Assembly (NCBI GenBank): GCA_002162795.1
Contig: MAAY01000054.1
Span: 1 to 39,412 of the forward strand
Source of the DNA: Rhodobacterales bacterium 56_14_T64
GTDB taxonomy: Bacteria; Pseudomonadota; Alphaproteobacteria; Rhodobacterales; Rhodobacteraceae
Direction: 5' to 3'
Length of the DNA stretch: 39,412 nt
In this document: positions 33,043 through 39,412 of the stretch, in pieces
Numbering within the stretch: the first letter of the stretch is position 1
How the letters are laid out: every line of letters starts with the position of its first letter
The notes under the pieces: generated by a model
The model's database searches: none
What the model saw: only the letters and a program-made list of their open reading frames with translations
Told to the model about the DNA's origin: nothing
Translations under genes and position numbers: made by a program

Positions 33043-33907
33043 ACGATTGCACTGTCCTGGCGCAATCCATGAAGGCGCGGATCACTTTGACATCGCGGCG
33101 CTGCGATAAATGAACCAGCGATTCACTCATGGAGATGTCGATGCCGTCTATGGTTAATGGCTCCAACCGCTCATCATGGCCAAATTCTGCCCGTGAGACA
33201 AAGCCAATTCCTGCCCCCGAGGCCACAACCTCGCGTACCGCCTCGCGCCCTTCGGCCTCAATGATTGGAGCTAGGGAAATGCGTTGCTTCATGGCCTCCT
33301 GAACCAATTTCTCGCGGGTCTTTGATCCAACCTCGCGGAATATCAGCGGCATCTTCGACAGTTCCCGCAGCGTCACCGAGGTCTTTTCCGCGGGCAGCAG
33401 GTCTTTGCTGGCAAAGCCAATGATCTCGGTCGCGCCCAGATCCATCGCGTCCATGTCTTTGCCGGGCGAGGGACTACCGGCCACGCCTATCTCGGCGTTA
33501 TAGGCGCGCAGCTCTTCCAGAATTTCACCGGTGTTGCCAACTCGCAGATTGACGGTGACATTGGGATAACGCAGGCGAAAAGCGCGCAGGATGTCGGTCA
33601 CATGATGCGCTGAATCGGCAATGATGCGCAGGGTGCCGTCAATCGCCGCACTGGTTTCAGACAAATAGTCCCGGATGTGTTGTTCAACCTCGAAATACTG
33701 TTTGGTCCGCAAAAACAACTGCGCGCCTGCCTCGGTCAACTGTACTCGTTTGCGATCCCGGCTGAACAGTAGCACGTCGTGCTGTTGCTCCAGCTTGCGC
33801 ACCTGTTCGGAAATTGCCGGTTGGGTCAGATGCAATGCTTCGGCGGCGCGCGAGAACCCCCCAAGTAGTGCGACATGATGAAATGCCTTGAGTTGGCTAT
33901 GGCGCAT
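33041..33907 (-). CDS. LysR-family regulator of AEP catabolism
   Basis: A 288-residue LysR regulator from the ATG at 33907 (MRHSQLKAFHHVALLGGFS); upstream in-frame codons do not belong to the family. The HTH is at ~15-60 (FSRAAEALHLTQPAISEQVRKLE). The effector domain begins around 90 (GTLRIIADSAHHVTDILRAF) with a ligand-site SPSPGKDMDAMDLG stretch. It matches the group of LysR regulators linked to aminoethylphosphonate catabolism and is divergent from phnW, the classic position. Likely activates phnW-phnA-phnY and perhaps the transporter in response to AEP or phosphonoacetaldehyde. Confidence 0.88.
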   Translation of the reverse strand: MRHSQLKAFHHVALLGGFSRAAEALHLTQPAISEQVRKLEQQHDVLLFSRDRKRVQLTEAGAQLFLRTKQYFEVEQHIRDYLSETSAAIDGTLRIIADSAHHVTDILRAFRLRYPNVTVNLRVGNTGEILEELRAYNAEIGVAGSPSPGKDMDAMDLGATEIIGFASKDLLPAEKTSVTLRELSKMPLIFREVGSKTREKLVQEAMKQRISLAPIIEAEGREAVREVVASGAGIGFVSRAEFGHDERLEPLTIDGIDISMSESLVHLSQRRDVKVIRAFMDCARTVQS

Positions 33908-33942
33908 GGGCTGGTCCTCTCCTTCATAGGCTGAACTTATAG

Positions 33943-33961
33943 ATTGATCGTTATTTGCAAT
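33943..33961. promoter_or_regulatory. Candidate LysR site in the LysR-phnW gap
   Basis: ATTG-N11-CAAT is the clearest dyad in the 113-base A/T-rich gap between the divergent LysR and phnW genes. Two TATAGAT copies (from 33938 and ~33966) flank it. The spacing resembles LysR-type boxes but is not the strict T-N11-A form, so the call is weak. Confidence 0.35.
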
Positions 33962-34020
33962 TTTACATATAGATGAGAATGCCGCAATGCTAGCCTTGAA
34001 AAGAGCGTTCGGAGACAACC

Positions 34021-35208
34021 ATGACCAGCCGAAACAACACCTTAGAATCCCCCCGTCTTGGTGAGCCATATTTGCTGACACCGGGACCGCTGACCACCTC
34101 ATATGCTGTCAAACAAGCGATGTTGCGCGACTGGGGCAGCTGGGACGGTGATTTCCGCGCCATGACCGCCGAGATGCGCCGCCGTCTGCTTGATATGCTG
34201 GGGCAGGGGGCTGACGAGTTCGACTGCGTGCCGATGCAGGGCAGCGGCACCTTCTCGGTCGAAGCAATGCTGGGTACATTTGTGCCTCGCAATGGTAAGG
34301 TTCTGGTCCTGGCTAATGGCGCTTACGGACTTCGTTCGGGGCAGACACTGGCTTGCTTGGGCATTGAACATGTTGTGTTGGACAAAGGCGACTATCTGCC
34401 ACCACGCGGCGATGAGGTAGCGCAGATTCTGGCAGATGATCCTGCAATCACCCATGTCGTGGCAATCCACTGCGAAACCAGCTCGGGCATCCTCAACCCG
34501 ATCGAGGAAATCTCGCAAGCCACCTATGCCGCCGGGCGCAAACTGCTGATCGACAGCATGTCGGCCTTTGGCGCGCTGCCGCTGGAGGTGGCAAAGATCC
34601 GCTACGAGGCTATGGTCTCGTCCGCCAATAAATGTATCGAAGGCGTCCCCGGATTTGGCTTCATTATCGCCCGCAAAACCGAGCTGGAGGCCGCCAAAGG
34701 CAACAGCACCTCGCTGAGCCTGGACGTGCATGCACAATGGGCGACGATGAACAAAACCGGCCAATGGCGGTTCACACCGCCAACCCATGTTGTCGCCGCT
34801 TTTCTAGAGGCGCTGCGGGCGCATGAGGCCGAAGGCGGGGTCGAGGGCCGTGGAGCGCGCTATACCCGAAACCGTGACGTGATGGTGGCCGGTATGCGTG
34901 AGTTGGGCTTTGAAACCCTGCTCAAAGACCGCTGGCAATCGCCGATCATCGTCACCTTCTTCTGCCCAGCCGACCCAAAGTTTGTCTTTGAAGATTTTTA
35001 CGAGATGATGAAGGCTAAGGGTTTCATCATTTACCCGGGCAAGCTGACTGTGGTGGAGAGTTTCCGCATTGGTTGCATTGGTCAAATGGACGAACATGTG
35101 ATGCGGCAGGTGGTTGCCGCAGCCAAGAACACGCTGGACGAGTTGGGGGTGCGCGACGCCACCCCACCGGCCCAAGCATTGATAGAACGCGCCAAGCTGG
35201 CGGCCTGA
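34021..35208 (+). CDS. phnW: 2-aminoethylphosphonate-pyruvate transaminase
   Basis: A 395-residue class V PLP enzyme. LLTPGPLTTS begins the fold, QGSGTFSVEAML binds phosphate, Asp178 in LLIDSMSAFG contacts the cofactor and the Schiff-base Lys is Lys204 in SSANKCIEGVPGFGF; all are PhnW signatures. It transfers the amino group of AEP to pyruvate, giving phosphonoacetaldehyde and alanine. GGAGA precedes the ATG. First gene of phnW-phnA-phnY, the route that keeps the C-P bond until phosphonoacetate; no phosphonatase (phnX) is present. Confidence 0.94.
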   Translation: MTSRNNTLESPRLGEPYLLTPGPLTTSYAVKQAMLRDWGSWDGDFRAMTAEMRRRLLDMLGQGADEFDCVPMQGSGTFSVEAMLGTFVPRNGKVLVLANGAYGLRSGQTLACLGIEHVVLDKGDYLPPRGDEVAQILADDPAITHVVAIHCETSSGILNPIEEISQATYAAGRKLLIDSMSAFGALPLEVAKIRYEAMVSSANKCIEGVPGFGFIIARKTELEAAKGNSTSLSLDVHAQWATMNKTGQWRFTPPTHVVAAFLEALRAHEAEGGVEGRGARYTRNRDVMVAGMRELGFETLLKDRWQSPIIVTFFCPADPKFVFEDFYEMMKAKGFIIYPGKLTVVESFRIGCIGQMDEHVMRQVVAAAKNTLDELGVRDATPPAQALIERAKLAA

Positions 35209-35226
35209 AGACACAAAGGAAGACCG

Positions 35227-36471
35227 ATGACTATTCAATCCCCCATCGAAGCCAATGGCCGCATTTATCCCGTGCCCAAGGTCTGTGCAATTGCGATCTG
35301 CCTGGATGGCTGCGAGCCCGAGTATCTGGACAAGGCCATCGCTGATGGTCTGATGCCAACACTGGCTCGTATGCGCGAAACTGGCACTGATCGTCTGGCT
35401 CATTCGGTGATCCCGTCCTTTACCAACCCCAACAACCTGTCGATTGCCACGGGCCGTCCGCCCTCGGTCCACGGCATCTGCGGGAATTTCCTGTACGAGC
35501 CGGAAACCGGTGAAGAAGTGATGATGAACGACGTGCGCTTCCTGCGCGCGCCTACCGTGTTCTCCAAGTTCTACGAGGCCGGCGCTAAGGTCGCCATCGT
35601 TACCGCCAAGGATAAGCTGCGCGCACTGCTTGGCGCGGGCCTGTCGTTTGACGATGACCGTGCCCGGTGTTTTTCGGCCGAGAAATCCGACACATCAACC
35701 GTTGCAGTGCACGGTCAGGACGCGGCCAGCACCTGGCTGGGGATGGCGCAGCCCGAGGTCTATTCCGCCGATCTGTCGGAGTTCGTCTTTGCCGCCGGGG
35801 TCAAGCTGCTGGCTGAATGGCAACCGGATGTGATGTATTTGACCACCACCGATTATGTGCAGCACAAATACGCACCCGATGATGCCGAGGCCAAGTCCTT
35901 CTATGAAATGTTCGACAAGTACCTGGCACAACTAGATGAAATGGGTGCCGCGATTGTAGTGACGGCCGATCACGGCATGAAGCCCAAGCACTTGGGTGAT
36001 GGCTCCCCTGCGGTGGTCTATGTGCAAGACTTGCTGGACGAGTGGCTGGGAAAGGCCGCCGCGCGGCTGATCCTGCCAATCACCGATCCTTACGTGGTGC
36101 ATCACGGCGCGTTGGGCTCTTTTGCCACCGCATATCTGCCCGAAGGCGCAGACCGCAACAGCATCATTGCCCGCCTTCAGGCCATTGACGGCATCACCCA
36201 CGTGTTGACCCGCGAACGCGCGGTCGAGGAGTTTGAACTGCCCGCCGACCGCATTGGCGACATCGTGCTGGTCTCAGGCGAGAACATGACCATCGGCACC
36301 TCCGAACACCGCCACGATCTGGCGGCGCTGAACGAACCCCTGCGTAGCCACGGTGGACTGACCGAACAGGTTGTCCCCTTCATCGTCAACCGGGTGCTTG
36401 ATCTGGGCAACAAGCCGGATCTGCGCAACTTTGATGCGTTTTTCTACGCCACCACCGCAGCGGCGCTGTGA
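35227..36471 (+). CDS. phnA: Phosphonoacetate hydrolase
   Basis: A 414-residue alkaline-phosphatase-superfamily enzyme. The two-zinc site is readable: Asp27 in CLDG, nucleophile Thr66 in PSFTNPNN, Asp209 and His213 in [10 protein letters not shown], Asp248 and His249 in [10 protein letters not shown], and a C-terminal His in [10 protein letters not shown]. These match PhnA of the PhnW-PhnY-PhnA route, which splits phosphonoacetate to acetate and phosphate. It begins 18 bases after phnW with AGGAAG at the proper distance. No signal peptide, so it is cytoplasmic. Confidence 0.94.
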   Translation: MTIQSPIEANGRIYPVPKVCAIAICLDGCEPEYLDKAIADGLMPTLARMRETGTDRLAHSVIPSFTNPNNLSIATGRPPSVHGICGNFLYEPETGEEVMMNDVRFLRAPTVFSKFYEAGAKVAIVTAKDKLRALLGAGLSFDDDRARCFSAEKSDTSTVAVHGQDAASTWLGMAQPEVYSADLSEFVFAAGVKLLAEWQPDVMYLTTTDYVQHKYAPDDAEAKSFYEMFDKYLAQLDEMGAAIVVTADHGMKPKHLGDGSPAVVYVQDLLDEWLGKAAARLILPITDPYVVHHGALGSFATAYLPEGADRNSIIARLQAIDGITHVLTRERAVEEFELPADRIGDIVLVSGENMTIGTSEHRHDLAALNEPLRSHGGLTEQVVPFIVNRVLDLGNKPDLRNFDAFFYATTAAAL

Positions 36472-36490
36472 TATGAAGGATGATCAAACC

Positions 36491-37942
36491 ATGACAGACA
36501 AAATCGAAGTCCGTCACGAAGGCATGCGCATCGGTGGCGAAAAGGTCTTCACCGATGACGTAATCGAAGTGAAATACCCCTACACGGATGAAGTGATCGG
36601 AACAGTGCCTGCGGGCACTGCCGAACACGCGGCGCGGGCGTTTGAAATCGCCGCCAACTACAAATCCAAACTCACCCGGTATGAACGCAGCCAGATTCTG
36701 CAACGCGCTGGTGAGTTGATTGGTGAGCGGCGCGAGTATCTGGCCAAATGGCTGGTGCTGGAGCTGGGTATCTGCCACCAGCACGCCCTGTATGAGACCA
36801 AGCGGGCGCAGGATGTGTATCAGTTCGCATCCCATCAGGCGCTGAACGACGATGGTGAGATTTTCTCCTGTGACCTGACTCACAATGGCAAAGATCGTAA
36901 GATCTATACCAAGCGGGAGCCGGTTCGGGCGATCTCTGCGATCACCCCGTTCAACCACCCATTGAACATGGTCAGCCATAAGATCGCACCGTCGATCGCC
37001 ACCAACAACTGCATGGTGTGCAAGCCAACCGAGCTGACACCGCTGACGGCGATTGCGCTGGCCGACATTCTGTATGACGCCGGACTTCCGCCTGAAATGT
37101 TCCAGATTGTCACCGGCCTGCCCAAGGACATCGGCGACGAGATGATCACCAATGATAACATCGACATCATCACCTTTACCGGTGGGGTGCCAGTGGGCAA
37201 AATCATCGCCGACAAGGCCGGTTACAAGCGTCAGGCGCTGGAGCTGGGCGGCAATGACCCGCTGATCATCTGCAACGACCTGAGCGACGAAGATCTGGAA
37301 AAGGCGGCAACCATTGCTGTGGCGGGTGCGACCGGAAACTCAGGCCAGCGCTGCACTGCAATCAAACGTATCCTTGTTCAGGAATCCGTGGCCGACAAGT
37401 TTGTTCCCTTGGTTCTGGAGAAGGCCAAGAAAATCAAATTTGGCGATCCACAGGACCCTGAAACGCAACTGGGCTGTGTGATCCATGCACAGGCGGCCGA
37501 GCTGTTTGAAAATCGCGTCTATCAGGCCGAAAAAGAGGGAGCAAAAATCCTTTATCATCCCGGTCGCCAAGGCGCACTTTTGCCGCCCATCGTGGTCGAT
37601 CACGTGCCCCACGGCAGCGAATTGGTGATGGAAGAAACCTTTGGCCCGATCATTCCGATTGTCCGGGTGCCAGACAATGACGAAGAGGTCATGGCGATCT
37701 CAAACTCGACCGATTTCGGCTTGTCATCTGGTGTCTGCACCAACGATCTGAACCGTGCTATTTCTTATATCAACGGGCTCGACGTGGGGACCTGCAACAT
37801 CTGGGAACAACCCGGCTATCGCATTGAAACTTCTCCCTTTGGTGGCATCAAAGACAGCGGAAACGGCGTCAAAGAGGGCGTAACCGAAGCGATGAAATTC
37901 TTCACCAACGTCAAGACTTATTCGCTGCCCTGGCCCACCTGA
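36491..37942 (+). CDS. phnY: Phosphonoacetaldehyde dehydrogenase
   Basis: A 483-residue NAD-dependent aldehyde dehydrogenase. [11 protein letters not shown] and CKPTELTPL line the cofactor and active site, FTGGVPVGK follows, and the general base Glu251 (LELGGND) and catalytic Cys288 (GQRCTAIKR) are in place. It oxidises phosphonoacetaldehyde to phosphonoacetate for PhnA. I chose the ATG at 36491 because GAAGGA precedes it; an in-frame ATG at 36473 has no such site, and longer frames overlap phnA. The neighbours exclude the ectoine aspartate-semialdehyde dehydrogenase role. Followed by a strong terminator. Confidence 0.93.
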   Translation: MTDKIEVRHEGMRIGGEKVFTDDVIEVKYPYTDEVIGTVPAGTAEHAARAFEIAANYKSKLTRYERSQILQRAGELIGERREYLAKWLVLELGICHQHALYETKRAQDVYQFASHQALNDDGEIFSCDLTHNGKDRKIYTKREPVRAISAITPFNHPLNMVSHKIAPSIATNNCMVCKPTELTPLTAIALADILYDAGLPPEMFQIVTGLPKDIGDEMITNDNIDIITFTGGVPVGKIIADKAGYKRQALELGGNDPLIICNDLSDEDLEKAATIAVAGATGNSGQRCTAIKRILVQESVADKFVPLVLEKAKKIKFGDPQDPETQLGCVIHAQAAELFENRVYQAEKEGAKILYHPGRQGALLPPIVVDHVPHGSELVMEETFGPIIPIVRVPDNDEEVMAISNSTDFGLSSGVCTNDLNRAISYINGLDVGTCNIWEQPGYRIETSPFGGIKDSGNGVKEGVTEAMKFFTNVKTYSLPWPT

Positions 37943-37962
37943 TACGGAATTCTTCCCTGACT

Positions 37963-37996
37963 GCGGGGCCTGACTATGGGCCCCGCCTTTTTTATT
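37963..37996 (+). terminator. Strong rho-independent terminator between phnY and pbfA-like gene
   Basis: GCGGGGCC (37963-37970) and GGCCCCGC (37979-37986) form a perfect 8-bp G/C stem with an 8-base loop, followed by CTTTTTTATTT. The stem lies 20 bases after the phnY stop and ends 28 bases before the chosen start of the next gene, leaving little room for a separate promoter. Confidence 0.85.
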
Positions 37997-38014
37997 TACG
38001 GTTGAGGAATGCTG

Positions 38015-39370
38015 ATGCCCCAGATTGTCCACACCGAAGGTGAATCCAACACCTCAGATGCGCGCCGTGACTGGCTGAAGCAATCTATCGGTCCCAAGTC
38101 CGCACCGCTGCTGAAACGGGACGCCGATGTGTTTTTGCACCAAAGCCTGTCCAGCCCCTGTGTCAGCACCATTACCAAGGCTGAAGGCATCTGGATCGAG
38201 GATCTTGATGGCCGTCGACTGATGGATTTTCACGGCAACTCGGTCCATCACATCGGCTATGGCCATCCCAAACTGGTGGCGGCGATCAAGGCACAGCTGG
38301 ACGATCTGCCCTTTGCCCCGCGCCGTTTTACCAACGATCCGGCCGTGGAACTAGCCGAGAAACTCGCGGAAATCGCCCCCGGAGATTTGAGCAAGTGCCT
38401 GTTCACCACCGGCGGATCTGACGCCAACGAGGTTGCCCTGAAAATCGCCCGTGCTGCCACGGGTCGGTTCAAAACCATCTCGTTCTGGGATGCTTTTCAC
38501 GGCGCCGGGATGGGCGCGGCTTCGGTCGGTGGCGAGGCAACTTTTCGCAGCCATATCGCCGGTCCCTTGCTGCCGGGCACTGAACATGTGGCGCCGTTCC
38601 ATCCGACCCGTTGTCCCTATGGCCACAACACCTTAGAGGCCAGCGCCACAGCCTGCGCCAATATGATCGACTATGTGCTGGAACGCGAAGGTGATGTATC
38701 CGCCGTCATCGCCGAGGCCATGCGCGCCGTGCCAGTGGTGCCACCGCCAGGGTTCTGGAAACAGGTGCGTGCCGCCTGTGATCGCCACGGTGCGCTGCTG
38801 ATCCTGGATGAAATCCCCACAGGTCTGGGCAAGACGGGCAAGATGTTTTGCTGCGAACATGATGAGATTGTCCCGGATATCCTGACCGTCGGCAAAGCCT
38901 TGGGAGGTGGCATCCTGCCCATCGCCGCCTGCATCGTGCGCCCGGAACTGGATGTCTGTGGTGACTTTGCCATCGGCCACTACACCCACGAGAAAAACCC
39001 GGTGACAGCACGCGCCGCCCTGACCACCATCCAGATCATCGAAGAAGACGGGTTGGTGGATCGCGCGGCCGAGCTTGGCCACTATGCCTTGGAACGGTTG
39101 CGCAACCAGCTGGCAGATTGCCCAATTGTTGGCGATATCCGCGGGCGTGGTTTGATGTTCGGAATCGAGATCGTCGATAACCGCAGCAACAATACTCCTG
39201 ACACCGCAGGTGCTGAGCAGATCTATTATGCCTCGCTGGCGGCGGGTCTCAGTTTCAAGATCTCGCAGGGGTCTGTGTTGACCCTGTCGCCACCGCTGAC
39301 CATCGCGCGCGACGATCTGGACCTTGCGTTGGATATCGTTGTGGCGGCCATTGGGGACGCTGCCGGGTGA
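38015..39370 (+). CDS. pbfA: Class III PLP enzyme, probable (R)-1-hydroxy-2-aminoethylphosphonate ammonia-lyase
   Basis: A 451-residue class III aminotransferase-fold protein. GSDANEVALKIARAATGRFK binds the cofactor phosphate, LLILDEIPTGLGKTGKMF carries the PLP Asp, and the Schiff-base Lys is Lys294 in TVGKALGGGILP. A PLP protein of this fold beside phnW-phnA-phnY is the hallmark of PbfA, which converts (R)-1-hydroxy-AEP to phosphonoacetaldehyde and ammonia, feeding PhnY. The ATG at 38015 is preferred over 38009 because GAGGA is seven bases upstream. A plain transaminase is the alternative; the name rests mainly on context. Confidence 0.78.
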   Translation: MPQIVHTEGESNTSDARRDWLKQSIGPKSAPLLKRDADVFLHQSLSSPCVSTITKAEGIWIEDLDGRRLMDFHGNSVHHIGYGHPKLVAAIKAQLDDLPFAPRRFTNDPAVELAEKLAEIAPGDLSKCLFTTGGSDANEVALKIARAATGRFKTISFWDAFHGAGMGAASVGGEATFRSHIAGPLLPGTEHVAPFHPTRCPYGHNTLEASATACANMIDYVLEREGDVSAVIAEAMRAVPVVPPPGFWKQVRAACDRHGALLILDEIPTGLGKTGKMFCCEHDEIVPDILTVGKALGGGILPIAACIVRPELDVCGDFAIGHYTHEKNPVTARAALTTIQIIEEDGLVDRAAELGHYALERLRNQLADCPIVGDIRGRGLMFGIEIVDNRSNNTPDTAGAEQIYYASLAAGLSFKISQGSVLTLSPPLTIARDDLDLALDIVVAAIGDAAG

Positions 39371-39412
39371 CCACAACAACCGTCCTTATCGTTTTGTTCG
39401 CGGCCTTTTTGC
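39367..39412 (+). CDS. Start of a membrane-protein gene (partial), possibly a DMT/EamA-type transporter
   Basis: A GTG at 39367 overlaps the TGA of the previous gene by two bases and opens a frame that runs off the window: MTTTTVLIVLFAAFL, a hydrophobic start typical of a first membrane helix. The wording resembles the start of some EamA/DMT-family permeases. The coupling suggests a role with the PbfA-like gene, for example phosphonate or amine transport, but too little is visible to decide. Confidence 0.45.
   Translation, partial: MTTTTVLIVLFAAFL

Noticed and set aside
36491-37942. Aldehyde dehydrogenase as the missing ectoine-pathway semialdehyde dehydrogenase (doeC/ssd)
   Set aside because: It directly follows phnW and phnA and fits phosphonoacetaldehyde dehydrogenase in length and position.
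1-39412. tRNA, rRNA, riboswitch, CRISPR or phage elements
   Set aside because: I looked through the gaps and saw no cloverleaf, conserved rRNA stretch, spaced repeat array, known riboswitch core or integrase; short weak structures could still be missed by eye.

Overview
The window looks like an accessory-catabolism stretch of a marine alphaproteobacterium of the Roseobacter group (Rhodobacteraceae). This rests on gene content (TRAP and MalK/UgpC-type ABC uptake, ectoine degradation with an AsnC regulator, the phnW-phnA-phnY phosphonate route), on the style of the proteins and on a moderately high GC content; it was not tested by a database search. I see no rRNA, tRNA, CRISPR array, phage gene or intact insertion sequence. 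About 34 genes sit in tight operons, arranged as substrate modules that each carry their own regulator.

Module 1 (1-10566), a sugar or sugar-acid module: a TRAP binding protein with the start of the next TRAP gene at the window edge, a DapA-family lyase/aldolase, a GntR/FCD regulator, an ABC importer (Tat-exported binding protein, two permeases, ATPase), a FucU-type mutarotase, a PfkB/ribokinase-type kinase and an aldo/keto reductase resembling L-fucose (D-threo-aldose) dehydrogenase. The same palindrome, CTAACATGTTAG, lies in both divergent promoter regions (1350-1365 and 6933-6948), so one regulator probably controls all four transcription units.

Module 2 (10617-14782), ectoine breakdown: an AsnC/Lrp regulator (doeX/asnC type) divergent from ectoine hydrolase (doeA/eutD), N-acetyl-diaminobutyrate deacetylase (doeB/eutE) and a diaminobutyrate aminotransferase (doeD/atf type). 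The ectoine transporter and the final semialdehyde dehydrogenase are not in the window.

Module 3 (14840-26573), galactosides: a nine-gene minus-strand operon encodes sugar ABC uptake, a GH4 alpha-galactosidase-like enzyme, an SDR sugar dehydrogenase, 2-dehydro-3-deoxygalactonokinase, KDPGal aldolase, an SMP-30 lactonase and a GH42 beta-galactosidase. Divergent from it are an IclR regulator and the ATPase. Together they give import, hydrolysis and De Ley-Doudoroff oxidation of galactose; only galactonate dehydratase is absent. Two TTTCA-N5-TGAAA dyads 20 bp apart lie in the divergent promoter.

A two-gene unit (26643-28242) encodes an inositol-monophosphatase-family phosphatase and a DeoR regulator; its substrate is unknown.

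Module 4 (28704-39412), 2-aminoethylphosphonate (AEP): binding protein, ATPase and fused permease, a LysR regulator, then PhnW transaminase, PhnA phosphonoacetate hydrolase and PhnY phosphonoacetaldehyde dehydrogenase. After a strong terminator comes a class III PLP enzyme that best fits PbfA, the (R)-1-hydroxy-AEP ammonia-lyase. A membrane-protein gene begins at the right edge.

Most of this is recognisable biology. The less ordinary parts are the shared operator tying a TRAP and an ABC system into one regulon, the SDR whose catalytic Lys is Asn, the two missing pathway steps, and the candidate operators.
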